A stretch of DNA of 64,000 bases from Candidatus Thermochlorobacter aerophilus (GCA_002794105.1 PHFL01000039.1:1-64000); one strand, 5' to 3'. Shown: positions 15,646-24,343, counted from the first letter of the stretch. A program made the numbers and translations. Notes: generated from the sequence alone by a model not told the origin.

Positions 15646-17091
15646 ATGAATCGGATTATTGTGTGGCATCGGCGAGACTTGAGGATTTATGATAACACGG
15701 CGCTAAATGCCGCACGTAAAGTCACTAAAGAAATTCTCCCACTCTTTATTTTTGCTGATGATATTCTTAAAGAAAGAGATGACTTTTCACCTGCCTGTGT
15801 CAAATTCATGTGCGAATCGCTATCTGAACTATGCGAAAGCTATCGAAGAATTGGCGGAAAATTGATTTTGAGAAAAGGAAAATTTGTTGAGGTAATAAAG
15901 CAGGTGGTTAAAGAAACGGAAGCACGAGCTGTGTATTTTAATGAGGATTATGAGCCAGCCGCAAAAGAGCGCGATAAAAAAGTGACCGAAGAATTAAGGA
16001 AAATGGGTGTAGAGGTAAAAGCGTTCAAAGACCAAGTATGTTTTTCGCCAAAAGAGATACTGACCCAGCAAGGCAGACCCTATACGGTATTTACGCCCTA
16101 TAAGAAAAATTGGCTATCGCAGATAGATAAGGTGCCAAGCCCAAACGATAGTGTTAGAGACATTGTAACACCAGATATTTTTTCAATAAGTGTACCAACG
16201 CTTTCGGAGCTGGGGCTAACATTTGAAGGAAATCTTTTGGTCAAGGGCGGTGAAAGACATGGTAGAGCGCAGTTTCAGCATTTTCTTGAAAATAAAATCC
16301 GCTACTACAAAGAGAAGAGGGATTTTCCAAGTGATGACGGAACAAGTCTACTGTCGGCGCACTTGCGCTTTGGCACAATATCGGTAAGAGAGATTATTGA
16401 TAAATCAAGAAAAGAATTAGACAAGGCGGAAGGTAAAGAAAGAGACGGAATTGAAACCTTTATTTCAGAAATTATTTGGCGAGATTTTTATTTCCAAATT
16501 TTGGATCACTTCCCTCATGTAGAAAAAGAAAGTTTTAAGCCAGAATATCGTGCGCTAAGCTGGGAGAATAGGGAAGATTACTTCGAAGCTTGGAAAAATG
16601 GTAGAACAGGCTTCCCAATTGTTGACGCAGCAATGCGACAGCTTAATCAGACTGGCTGGATGCACAATCGATTGAGAATGATTGTAGCAAGTTTTCTAAC
16701 TAAGGATCTGCTCATAGACTGGCGCTGGGGTGAAAAATACTTCATGCAAAAGCTGGTTGATGGAGATATGGCGGCAAATAATGGTGGCTGGCAATGGTCA
16801 GCATCAACGGGAACCGATGCACAACCTTATTTTCGGATATTTAATCCAATCTCTCAATCCAAAAAGTTTGATGCAGAGGGAAAATTTATCAAGAAATTTG
16901 TTCCAGAGCTTAAAAATATCCCCGAAAAATATATCCATAACCCTGCAGAAATACTGCAATCCTCACCACTCTTGCAATCAGAGTGGGGCGTGCGATTAGG
17001 CATCGACTATCCGTTTCCCATCGTTAATCATGAGCAGCAACGAGAAAAGGCATTAAAAATGTTCAAAAAAGCGGCAGAGCAGAAGATTTAG
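15646..17091 (+). CDS. phrB: Deoxyribodipyrimidine photolyase
   Basis: 481-aa cryptochrome/photolyase family enzyme that repairs UV-induced pyrimidine dimers with blue light. The N-terminal antenna domain starts 'IIVWHRRDLRIYDNTAL'. The FAD-binding helical domain carries 'TGFPIVDAAMRQLNQTGWMH', 'NRLRMIVASFLTKDLLIDW' and 'NGGWQWSASTGTDAQPYFR', the class I CPD photolyase signature. The start lies 20 bp after the ABC ATPase stop. The stop overlaps by 3 bp the stop of the convergent amylase gene. Presence of photolyase suits a surface-dwelling, light-exposed organism. Confidence 0.96.
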   Translation: MNRIIVWHRRDLRIYDNTALNAARKVTKEILPLFIFADDILKERDDFSPACVKFMCESLSELCESYRRIGGKLILRKGKFVEVIKQVVKETEARAVYFNEDYEPAAKERDKKVTEELRKMGVEVKAFKDQVCFSPKEILTQQGRPYTVFTPYKKNWLSQIDKVPSPNDSVRDIVTPDIFSISVPTLSELGLTFEGNLLVKGGERHGRAQFQHFLENKIRYYKEKRDFPSDDGTSLLSAHLRFGTISVREIIDKSRKELDKAEGKERDGIETFISEIIWRDFYFQILDHFPHVEKESFKPEYRALSWENREDYFEAWKNGRTGFPIVDAAMRQLNQTGWMHNRLRMIVASFLTKDLLIDWRWGEKYFMQKLVDGDMAANNGGWQWSASTGTDAQPYFRIFNPISQSKKFDAEGKFIKKFVPELKNIPEKYIHNPAEILQSSPLLQSEWGVRLGIDYPFPIVNHEQQREKALKMFKKAAEQKI

Positions 17092-18887
17092 TTGGAAGAA
17101 AGTTTTCTCAAAACTGCACCCGAGTGAGAGTCTAATGTAAGCTGTATTTTGGGCATGGACATGCTTGCAGTTTGAAAAATTTGCCCCGTGATTTCATCTT
17201 TCCACTTTCCGGTAAGGAAATCAAGAGCCACGCATGCTGGTTTCTCTGAGGCATTCAAAATAACGATAACTTTATCTTCCTCAAACTGGCGCTCATAGCA
17301 GAGAAGGCGACGATTCGGGTGACTAAGATAAAGGGGCTTGAATGAGCCAAACCTTATTGCTTTGCTTTGCTTGCGTATGGAAATAAGTTTTTTGTGATAA
17401 TTAAAAAGGTCATAGTCAAATTCAACGGTGTATGAAATACCGCTATCATGCGGAGAAGTTTCGTTGTCGTACACTAAATCTGGCCAGACCATGGGCTTAC
17501 GGTTATCAGGGTCATCGGCACCCCACATCCCAGCTTCAGCACCATAGTAAATCATAGGAGAGCCAATATAGGTCATCTGGAAAAGTGTAATTAGCTTTTG
17601 AATTTTGCGTTCTTCAGCATTGGGCTTGCGGGTATCATATTTAGGATTAAAGCGAAATGAGGCGTCGCGGTCATAGTCACGATTAGGGTTAATAATCATG
17701 GATGGAAGTCGGTCGGTATCATGACTTTCGAGCAAATTTAATAATCTGTAGTTTACCTCGTCTGGGTAGCTGCGAAGCAGATTTTCCAGCTTTGTTAGAA
17801 AGCTTTTGCTGCTTTGGATACTTTTCCTAATAAAAAATTGAAAGGCTAAAATAGCAAATTGGTAATTTGTAACCGCGTCGAACTCATCACCGTGTAACCA
17901 TTCTTTTGCGTTTTTCCAAATTTCTCCAACGATATAAGCATTAGGGTTAAGCGATTTGACATGCCGCCGCCAGCGCTTCCAGAATTGATGTGGAACTTCA
18001 TCGGCAGCGTCAAGTCGCCAGCCGTCAATGCCATCTTCTACTCGTCCATTAGGTTGCATCCAACGCTGTGTTATTGCAAAAATGTAATTGCTGACTTCAG
18101 GATGCAAACCATAAAGAGAATCATGAGCAAAAGCAGGGAGAGATTTTGAGCCAAACCAGCCACGATAATCAAACTTTGTGCCTTTGGCAGAGTCGTCCCA
18201 GCTTATGATTTGATACCAATCTCGGTAACGTGACTTTTCTTGATTTTTCAAAATATCTTGAAAAGCCCAGAAACTTCGTCCAGTATGATTAAATACGCCA
18301 TCAATAATAATACGAATGTTTCGACGATGCGCCTCTGAAATAAGCTTTAAGAAAAGTTTATCAGCACTGGTCCATTGCCAAGTACTAGGGTCCTCTGGAT
18401 TTTCCTTAGCGATAATTTCAAGGTCGCCTGCAGGGTCAGGACCAAAATTGACATCAATATGGTGAAGAAGAGTAGCATCGTACTTATGAAGCGATGGTGC
18501 CTCGAAGAGCGGATTGAAATAAATTGCATCAACACCTAAGTCAGCTAAATAATCTAACTTATCTATAACGCCTTGAAGGTCGCCACCGTAGCGGCGACGA
18601 AAAACATTGTCATAGAAATTAGGAGAGTAAGCTCGTTCGTCTTCTGACAATGCATACCAATTGCTTGTCCATTGATGTGCTCTACCAGTAGGTGAGGATT
18701 TGTCGAAAGATGGGTCATTATTTGAGTCTCCATTACGAAAGCGTTCAGGGAAAATTTGGTAGAACACAGCGCCGCATGCCCATTTCGGCGAAGACTCTAG
18801 GGAAAACTTCTGATGCATTTGGTAGGAAGAACTTTGCATGGCAAAAATTGCTTGAAAAAGGAAAATACTAATGTAGATAGGTATCAT
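17088..18887 (-). CDS. Alpha-amylase family (GH13) glycosidase, neopullulanase/cyclomaltodextrinase-like
   Basis: 599 aa. The first 16 residues are hydrophobic ('IYISIFLFQAIFAMQ'), consistent with a signal sequence, so it probably acts in the periplasm. 'VFYQIFPERFRNGD' opens the GH13 catalytic barrel. The conserved regions are 'IRIIIDGVFNHTG', nucleophile Asp in 'DGWRLDAADE', acid/base Glu in 'YIVGEIWKNA' and 'NLLESHDTDRL'. A beta-sandwich C-terminal domain ends the protein. The catalytic triad is intact. The absence of an N-terminal CBM34 domain makes alpha-glucan or maltodextrin hydrolysis the safe call. An ABC-2 permease gene lies 38 bp upstream on the same strand. Confidence 0.9.
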   Translation of the reverse strand: MIPIYISIFLFQAIFAMQSSSYQMHQKFSLESSPKWACGAVFYQIFPERFRNGDSNNDPSFDKSSPTGRAHQWTSNWYALSEDERAYSPNFYDNVFRRRYGGDLQGVIDKLDYLADLGVDAIYFNPLFEAPSLHKYDATLLHHIDVNFGPDPAGDLEIIAKENPEDPSTWQWTSADKLFLKLISEAHRRNIRIIIDGVFNHTGRSFWAFQDILKNQEKSRYRDWYQIISWDDSAKGTKFDYRGWFGSKSLPAFAHDSLYGLHPEVSNYIFAITQRWMQPNGRVEDGIDGWRLDAADEVPHQFWKRWRRHVKSLNPNAYIVGEIWKNAKEWLHGDEFDAVTNYQFAILAFQFFIRKSIQSSKSFLTKLENLLRSYPDEVNYRLLNLLESHDTDRLPSMIINPNRDYDRDASFRFNPKYDTRKPNAEERKIQKLITLFQMTYIGSPMIYYGAEAGMWGADDPDNRKPMVWPDLVYDNETSPHDSGISYTVEFDYDLFNYHKKLISIRKQSKAIRFGSFKPLYLSHPNRRLLCYERQFEEDKVIVILNASEKPACVALDFLTGKWKDEITGQIFQTASMSMPKIQLTLDSHSGAVLRKLSSN

Positions 18888-18925
18888 CTCAGTAAGGCTT
18901 TTGAAGTTGTGACAAGAAAACTGTC

Positions 18926-19750
18926 TTAGCTTGATGCACTTTCATAGTGCCGCAAGGCAAAATAGAAAAACTTTATGGTTAAAAAAAGTGACAGAGTGCT
19001 AATTATGATGCAGGTAAGAAAGGTTTGTAAATTAAATCCACGGAGAATCATAGTGGAAGGTACAGAGGAAATAACAATCATTGGCAATAGATAGAGTAAA
19101 AAGAATCGGAAAATGCCTTTGTAGATGGCTTCCGGGCGCATGGCAAGTTGATAGAGGTGATGGAAGCCCCACTGCAATCCAGTTGAAGCATTGACAAAAA
19201 TAAAACCAAGTGCTGCAAAAAACACCTGAATAGAATACATAACAATTAGCCCAGATACAGCTAAAACAATGTATGCCACAATATCAAGGAATGTGGGGGT
19301 AACATCAAGGTTGAAAAAAGCAATAATCAATAAACCGATAGCAAAAATTAAATCAAGTAATGAACCAAATGACACATAACGCATGGTAGAATACATAAGT
19401 GGCGAGATGGGCTTAGAAAGAATAAAATCAAAATCGCCTTTGCGAATAAAATCGCTCATTTGCCAAATGCCTGAAGCAAAAAAAGTCATGTCGATGGCGT
19501 CAATCACAAATGTGGTTGCCATAAAGAAAAAAACATCGTTGCGTGTGTATCCTGCAATAGTGGAGGTATTGAAGTAAATGACTTCAAAAAAACCTAAATT
19601 CACGGCATACCAGACAATATCCATGATAAAGACTAAGAAAAAGTTGCCACGATACTGGATATCGCGAGTGAGGCAGTTTTTGATAAATGCCCACTCAAGC
19701 CGTAAAAACCGAACAATACTGCCAGAAAGCTTGTAGAGGATACGCTTCAT
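18926..19750 (-). CDS. ABC-2 type transporter permease subunit (DUF990/COG3694-like)
   Basis: 274 aa with six predicted membrane spans and the family motif 'IRKGDFDFILSKPISPLMY' after the second span, parallel to the motif in the permease at 4722-5516. The two are probably the two halves of one exporter, since COG4587 and COG3694 subunits normally sit side by side with an ATPase of COG4586. Here they are 13 kb apart on opposite strands and no COG4586-type ATPase is adjacent. It is divergent from the coiled-coil lipoprotein gene and precedes the amylase gene. Confidence 0.82.
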   Translation of the reverse strand: MKRILYKLSGSIVRFLRLEWAFIKNCLTRDIQYRGNFFLVFIMDIVWYAVNLGFFEVIYFNTSTIAGYTRNDVFFFMATTFVIDAIDMTFFASGIWQMSDFIRKGDFDFILSKPISPLMYSTMRYVSFGSLLDLIFAIGLLIIAFFNLDVTPTFLDIVAYIVLAVSGLIVMYSIQVFFAALGFIFVNASTGLQWGFHHLYQLAMRPEAIYKGIFRFFLLYLLPMIVISSVPSTMILRGFNLQTFLTCIIISTLSLFLTIKFFYFALRHYESASS

Positions 19751-19822
19751 GGTATTTTGAATGAAAGTACCAAGTTCTATATTAGCGAATATTTTACTGC
19801 AATCAAAAGCAAAAGTCTCACT

Positions 19823-20701
19823 ATGAGCAAGATTATCTTGAAAGTACTATCTCTCACTGCGCTATTGTCAGCAGGAATGCTGTTGGGCTGTGCTAATAAG
19901 GAAATGGAAGAGAAAATCCGTCAGCTCGAAAAAGAGAAAGCGCAGATAGAAGCAGAGAGCAACGAGAAGCAGCGTCAGATTGATGACATCTTAGCTGCAA
20001 TGAGTGAGATACAAGAGAGCCTTAACGCCGTGCGGGAAACACAAGCCGTGGTAGCCAGAACAGCAAGCGACATGGAAGCAAGAAAAAATAGTCAAGACAT
20101 GAAGGCGCGAATTATAAACGGAATTCAAGACATAGAAAGCGCCATGGCTGAAAACCGCCGAAAGATGGAAGAACTGCAGCAAAAGCTAAAAGGATACCAA
20201 GGCAAAATCAAGAGCTTGGAACGAATGGCAAAATCCCTGCAAGAGACCATTGCTCAAAAAGATAGAGAAATTGCCATGTTGAAAGAAGAAATTGCAAGGC
20301 TGAACATTCAAGTGGCAACACTAACCAGCTCTGTTCAGGAAAAAGAAGGAATCATACAAGAGCAGGAAAGAATACTGCAGTCGGCATACTACATCGTGGA
20401 CACAGAAAACAACCTGAAAGAGAAGGGAATTCTTGAATACAAAGGAGGCATTATTGGAATTGGTAGCACGATTACAACAACACAAGATTTCGATGTCTCA
20501 CAGTTCAAGAAGATTGACATTAACGAGGTAAGAGAATTTTCAATCCCAAGAAACATCCACCAGATTAGGGTGCTGACCACACATAGCACAAGTTCATATG
20601 AACTATCAGCCGTGACCGAGAAAGAAAGTGTGCTGAGAATCAAAGACCCAAAGATTTTCTGGGAAAAATCAAAGTTCTTGGTAGTGATGATGTGGAACTA
20701 A
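19823..20701 (+). CDS. Coiled-coil lipoprotein of unknown function
   Basis: 292 aa from the ATG at 19823, which gives a clean lipoprotein signal ending in lipobox 'MLLGC' (Cys 23). The longer frame would bury this signal. Residues about 28-190 are Glu/Lys/Gln-rich with strong heptad character, interrupted around residue 75 by a less charged stretch; these form long coiled coils. The last 90 residues are globular ('GIIGIGSTITTTQDFDVSQF'). It resembles OmpA-less coiled-coil lipoproteins of Bacteroidota; no named family is recognised. It should be anchored to a membrane on the periplasmic side. Confidence 0.75.
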   Translation: MSKIILKVLSLTALLSAGMLLGCANKEMEEKIRQLEKEKAQIEAESNEKQRQIDDILAAMSEIQESLNAVRETQAVVARTASDMEARKNSQDMKARIINGIQDIESAMAENRRKMEELQQKLKGYQGKIKSLERMAKSLQETIAQKDREIAMLKEEIARLNIQVATLTSSVQEKEGIIQEQERILQSAYYIVDTENNLKEKGILEYKGGIIGIGSTITTTQDFDVSQFKKIDINEVREFSIPRNIHQIRVLTTHSTSSYELSAVTEKESVLRIKDPKIFWEKSKFLVVMMWN

Positions 20702-20764
20702 GAGGTAGAAAATGCCTGACCCTGCATAAGTGAAGAATACATGGTAAGGAGACCCTACTCACAT

Positions 20765-21208
20765 TCAGCTTGAAGGTAGTGTATCAATGATTTCTTCGCT
20801 GAATGAATTGCGTTCAGGAGAAAGTCTCCAGCAGCGCACACTTATCTCCGATGGACCCTTTATGCTAATAATTGGATACCACCAGTTTGCGAAAGGAAAA
20901 TGCTGACGGTCAAATTCAGAAGGGATAGGGTCAGCATGCGGATGCGAATGATAAAAGCCCCAAATACCAAGATTTTTCCGCATGGCGTACCGCTCAGCTT
21001 TAGCATAGTGTAGCGGGTGAATTTCAATGCGATTGTGGCGCGATTCTAAGCGCACATTATCGAGCCGCAGAACTTCTACCACATTCAGCAGGGCGTGACC
21101 TGATAGCTCAGAGACAGTGCCAAGCAGTAACCCGCCACACTCTTCTGGAAAAGCTTCTTGTGCATGAGCAATCATGGCGGAAAGATCAGCAGATGATAGA
21201 CGAATCAT
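20765..21208 (-). CDS. JAMM/MPN-family metalloprotease
   Basis: 147-aa Zn-dependent isopeptidase-like domain. The N-terminal Glu motif is 'FPEECGGLLLG', and the metal site is 'YHSHPHADPIPSEFD', which fits H-x-H-P-x(7)-S-x-x-D with all ligands present. Bacterial stand-alone JAMM proteins (Mec+/RadC-like) process ubiquitin-like sulfur carriers or remove peptide tags. Its ATG overlaps the stop of the upstream gene in ATGA, so the two are translationally coupled. No ThiS/MoaD or E1-like gene is recognisable nearby. Substrate unknown; the upstream partner is the obvious candidate. Confidence 0.88.
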   Translation of the reverse strand: MIRLSSADLSAMIAHAQEAFPEECGGLLLGTVSELSGHALLNVVEVLRLDNVRLESRHNRIEIHPLHYAKAERYAMRKNLGIWGFYHSHPHADPIPSEFDRQHFPFANWWYPIISIKGPSEISVRCWRLSPERNSFSEEIIDTLPSS

Positions 21209-21621
21209 GATGTGGATTTAGCGCTTGAAAAAGAAGTTGGAGTAAGTATGGCGCGCCCGATAAAAATCAACTGCCCGTCTTCATAAATACCTTGTGGAGT
21301 AGGTGAAAGGGCATGTGGAATAAGGTAGACGTTTGCCCAATTAGGCTTGCCTTGAAGCAAGCGCATCATAGCAAGTTCCGAATCAGGTTGAAGCAAGAGC
21401 CTTTGACCAGATATACCTGAAAGCCAAACACATCTGTCGAGCTCGATAATCACTGCTTTTTCTAAATATCCTGTAAGCTTCTTTTCAATCTCTGCTATCG
21501 TGGCAACTGTACCACTAATTTCCGAAGACAAGAGGTTATCGAAGTAAAAATTTGTAGGAGAAACAACTCTGATATGAATTCGCATAGCAGTGCAGAGTTC
21601 TTGATTGACAAACATCAGCAT
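21205..21621 (-). CDS. Hypothetical protein coupled to the JAMM protease
   Basis: Up to 138 aa; an internal ATG giving 'MRIHIRVVSPTNFYF' (start at 21585) may be the true start because it begins directly with a predicted beta strand. No signal peptide and no family that I recognise. The body alternates strands and a helix ('TIAEIEKKLTGYLEKAVIIE'); the C-terminus is Ser/Thr-rich and does not end in Gly-Gly, so it is not an obvious ubiquitin-like substrate. Overlap with the JAMM gene implies a shared function. Confidence 0.6.
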   Translation of the reverse strand: MLMFVNQELCTAMRIHIRVVSPTNFYFDNLLSSEISGTVATIAEIEKKLTGYLEKAVIIELDRCVWLSGISGQRLLLQPDSELAMMRLLQGKPNWANVYLIPHALSPTPQGIYEDGQLIFIGRAILTPTSFSSAKSTS

Positions 21622-21721
21622 AGTTGCATGACCGTTTGATTGGAATTTACAGCAAGTTATCCTTCTTGCATGCTGCTATAGTGTAACTACGCCGGCGAAA
21701 ATTAGTTTCTCTAAAATTGCA

Positions 21722-21745
21722 AACCTTGTGCGTTAAAGCACAAGG
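21722..21745. promoter_or_regulatory. Perfect 9-bp hairpin upstream of truA
   Basis: ACCTTGTGC (21722-21730) and GCACAAGGT (21737-21745) flank a 6-nt GTTAAA loop in the divergent gap between truA and the JAMM-coupled gene, 27 nt before the truA ATG. There is no U-run. It may be a leader hairpin for truA or an operator; this is inference from position only. Confidence 0.35.
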
Positions 21746-21772
21746 TGGGCGAAACATCACACCAAAATTGCT

Positions 21773-22585
21773 ATGGCGATGGCACGATTCAAACTGGAAA
21801 TTGAGTATGAGGGCACACGCTACAGTGGTTGGCAAGTGCAAAAGCATGTCCGCACGGTTCAAGGAGAATTGCTCGAAGCCATCAAGCGCATTTTGCCAGA
21901 GCGTGAGATTGTGCTGCAAGGCGCAGGACGCACAGATGCAGGCGTGCATGCCTTATGCCAAGTCGCTCACCTTGACTGCGACACGCGCATTCCGCCCGAT
22001 GTCTTGCGCCTCAAAATCAATGATGAACTTCCAGCCGATATCCATGTCCTGCATCTGGAGCCGGCACCGAAAAACTTTCATGCACGCCATAGCGCCGTGG
22101 CACGCAGCTATATCTACCAAATTTCACAGCGACGCACAGCGTTTGGCAAACGCTTCGTGTGGTGGGTAAAGGATGCATTAGACATAGAAGCGATGCAAAA
22201 AGCGGCGGCACAGTTTGTGGGTTTGAAAAATTTCGAATCCTTTACAGCCGATGATAGCAGGGAAAAATCCACCAAAGCCTTGCTCATGCCGATTGAACTC
22301 AAAGTCTATGGCGAACTAATTTTGTTGCGCTTTGTAGGCTCGCACTTTCTCTGGAAAATGGTACGGCAAATTGTTGGCGTGATAGTCGAAGTCGGTCGCG
22401 GCAAACTCACGCTCGAAGAGGTGCAGAGTTTCTTCCAGACCAAATCAAAACGACCAGCTGAGCTGACCGCACCGCCGTCGGGTCTGTTCTTCGAGCGTGC
22501 CTACTACCATCCTGATGAACCGCTCAGAGAATTGGTGCCACCGCTTATGCTGGCTTTTGAATCAAGACCGCCAACTCGAACCTAA
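21773..22585 (+). CDS. truA: tRNA pseudouridine(38-40) synthase
   Basis: 270-aa TruA, which converts uridines 38-40 in the anticodon arm to pseudouridine. Seen are 'IEYEGTRYSGWQVQ', the catalytic Asp motif 'GAGRTDAGVHAL', 'FHARHSAVARSYIY', 'FVGLKNFESFTADDS' and 'FLWKMVRQIVGVIVEVG'. Two ATGs lie close together (21773 and 21779); the first is used here. A hairpin with some terminator character follows the stop, before the convergent PAS gene. Confidence 0.95.
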   Translation: MAMARFKLEIEYEGTRYSGWQVQKHVRTVQGELLEAIKRILPEREIVLQGAGRTDAGVHALCQVAHLDCDTRIPPDVLRLKINDELPADIHVLHLEPAPKNFHARHSAVARSYIYQISQRRTAFGKRFVWWVKDALDIEAMQKAAAQFVGLKNFESFTADDSREKSTKALLMPIELKVYGELILLRFVGSHFLWKMVRQIVGVIVEVGRGKLTLEEVQSFFQTKSKRPAELTAPPSGLFFERAYYHPDEPLRELVPPLMLAFESRPPTRT

Positions 22586-22600
22586 GCACGAAAACAAAAA

Positions 22601-22624
22601 GGGCTTGCATATTCTGCAAGACCC
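22601..22624. terminator. Hairpin between truA and the PAS gene
   Basis: GGGCTTGCA pairs with TGCAAGACCC around TATTC, with one bulged base. It lies 15 nt after the truA stop, between convergent genes. The upstream A-rich stretch gives a U-run for the minus-strand transcript, so it may serve the PAS gene better than truA. Confidence 0.45.
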
Positions 22625-22657
22625 GTATGTGGAGCATCGAGGAAATTTGTAGTAATG

Positions 22658-23110
22658 CTACTTTGTGACGGCGGCACTTTCGCTTGACATGCGAGCCAAT
22701 TCCTTCATCTTCTTATACTCAGTAATATCGACGACAGCAGTAACTTTGCAGCGAGTGCCATCTTTGCGAATCATGAGTGTCGGTACAACATAGACATCAA
22801 GCAATGTGCCATCGCGGCGCATGACTTTCCACTCTGCGGGCATTTCTGGCGCGCCAGCAATAAAGGCATCATGAATTTGCTGACCAAGCTCTCGCATGTT
22901 TTCAGGCAAGACCATTGTAAAAGACTTGCCAATCAATTCCTCGCGCGTGTAGCCATAGAGCTCACAGTAGGCTTTATTGACTTCCACATAGCGACCGTTG
23001 GCATCTGTGACGCAGATAGCAATGCCGACCGCCTCGTAGATATCCATCAAAAACTCAGCATCCTTGGCATCCGTAATGATGGGCGAAAATTGAAATTTGT
23101 CTTTCTTCAT
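22658..23110 (-). CDS. Single PAS-domain protein
   Basis: 150 aa consisting of one PAS/PAC module: 'MDIYEAVGIAICVTDANGRY', then 'EVNKAYCELYGYTREELIGK', 'WKVMRRDGTLLDVYV' and the PAC end 'KVTAVVDITEYKKMKEL'. There is no kinase, GGDEF or DNA-binding output, so it would have to act through a partner protein. A strong Shine-Dalgarno GGAGGG at 23119-23124 (minus strand) lies 8 nt before the ATG and fixes the start. No ligand residues typical of LOV (NCRFLQ) or haem PAS are visible. Stand-alone; the neighbouring genes give no hint of partner. Confidence 0.87.
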   Translation of the reverse strand: MKKDKFQFSPIITDAKDAEFLMDIYEAVGIAICVTDANGRYVEVNKAYCELYGYTREELIGKSFTMVLPENMRELGQQIHDAFIAGAPEMPAEWKVMRRDGTLLDVYVVPTLMIRKDGTRCKVTAVVDITEYKKMKELARMSSESAAVTK

Positions 23111-23463
23111 ATAGTTATCCCTCCGATGTTGCGTTTGAAAGTTAAGTTAAAAGTGCAGAAAATCGCACATTGTATAAACTTCAACAAAAGTAAAGGTAAA
23201 ATTTATCAAAGAACAGGGGGGATAAGTCGCAAAAATTTGCCTCTGGACCTTCAGCTGGGCATACTGAACCCTACCAGATAATTAAGCTGCAAATATGATG
23301 CCATAATAAAGCTTTACATAGACAAAGTGCAAATAAAAGGGTACTTGAAGATTATTTTAAGTTGTGCAAGTATGGGACTTGATATGGTGTTAAAAAATGA
23401 TTAAATTGCGTCGAAAGTGCTTCACGGATTGAGCCTGTCTAACCAAAGCAACATCAATTGGAT
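23111..23463. other. Divergent intergenic region, no gene recognised
   Basis: 353 bp between the PAS gene (-) and the TonB-C-domain gene (+). AT-rich, with the PAS ribosome-binding site at its left end. A modest hairpin TTCAG...CTGAA lies near 23250-23270. I do not recognise a riboswitch, tRNA or small coding frame. It probably carries the promoters of both genes. Confidence 0.5.
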
Positions 23464-24279
23464 ATGACAAACCGGACGACCTATCTCTTCATTGCGCTGT
23501 GCTTTGTAGCAACTAACATTGCATTAGCACAGGGACGAGTGATTGGAAGAGTAGTAGATGAGCGAGGCGAGCCAGTAGGTGGCGCTACCGTCTCACTTAT
23601 TGGGAAGAATGTAGCAGTAACGCAGGCGGCAATTTCAAATGGGCAAGGCTATTATGTGCTCTTAGGCGTACAGGAAGGCGGCTATGAAATGCGTGTCAAG
23701 CGCAAGGGCTATCCAGAATGGAAATCTGAAATTGCTGTTGTGGCATCAGTAACAAAGCGAATGGATATTAAGCTTGGAGAATCGCCAGATGTAGCTCTCA
23801 AGGCAAGCCCAGCGAGCGACAGAGAGAAAAACAAACAGCAAGAACAACAGCAGCAACAGCAAGCAAGCGAGAGCATACAGTATAACGTGGCTCGAGACAT
23901 TGAGGTCAGTGCTATTGCAAGTGATGCTGGATTGCTGAGTGCCTTGAGAAGTGCAGAAGAATTTGCGAAAATAGAGGAAAGCGTGGCTGTACCTGACAAA
24001 GAAATTGAACTGGTCGGTGGGATTGAAAGCCTTTACAAGAAAATAATCTACCCGTTTGTTGCGGAACGAGCAAGAATTGAGGGACAAGTTGTCGCAAAAG
24101 TCTATGTAGATGAATCAGGCTACATTACGCAAATCAGCCTTGTTAAGAGTGCACATCCCTTGCTCAATGCTGAGGTCTTGCGGGTGATTACCGAAGATGC
24201 AAAGTTCATTCCAGCAAGCATAAAGGGCAAGCCGGTCAAAAGTGCAATGATTATTCCCATACGCTTTTCGCTGAAATAA
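23464..24279 (+). CDS. Secreted protein with carboxypeptidase-regulatory-like domain and TonB C-terminal domain
   Basis: 271 aa from the ATG at 23464 (a TTG two codons earlier is possible). Signal peptide ends 'NIALAQG'. Residues about 25-105 are a CarboxypepD-regulatory-like beta sandwich ('GRVVDERGEPVGGATVSLIG'). A Gln/Lys-rich linker with a polyglutamine run (about 120-133) follows. The C-terminal 80 or so residues form a TonB_C domain ('IEGQVVAKVYVDESGYITQI', then 'ILPVR'-like 'IIPIRF'). Unlike TonB itself there is no N-terminal membrane anchor beyond the cleavable signal, so energy transduction is unlikely. It ends at a strong rho-independent terminator. Confidence 0.82.
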   Translation: MTNRTTYLFIALCFVATNIALAQGRVIGRVVDERGEPVGGATVSLIGKNVAVTQAAISNGQGYYVLLGVQEGGYEMRVKRKGYPEWKSEIAVVASVTKRMDIKLGESPDVALKASPASDREKNKQQEQQQQQQASESIQYNVARDIEVSAIASDAGLLSALRSAEEFAKIEESVAVPDKEIELVGGIESLYKKIIYPFVAERARIEGQVVAKVYVDESGYITQISLVKSAHPLLNAEVLRVITEDAKFIPASIKGKPVKSAMIIPIRFSLK

Positions 24280-24298
24280 GCGACGCACAACTTGCTAC

Positions 24299-24328
24299 GG
24301 CGTGCCCTTTGGCACGCCTTTTTCTTTT
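24299..24328 (+). terminator. Rho-independent terminator
   Basis: GGCGTGCC-CTTT-GGCACGCC forms a perfect 8-bp GC-rich stem with a 4-nt loop, followed by TTTTTCTTTT. It lies 20 nt after the stop of the TonB-C-domain gene and before the convergent recJ gene. Textbook form. Confidence 0.93.
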
Positions 24329-24343
24329 GCATTCGTAGCAAAA

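Noticed and set aside
23820-23870. CAG/CAA-rich stretch considered as a microsatellite
   Set aside because: It encodes a short Gln-rich linker in one gene, with mixed CAA and CAG codons; not a notable repeat expansion.
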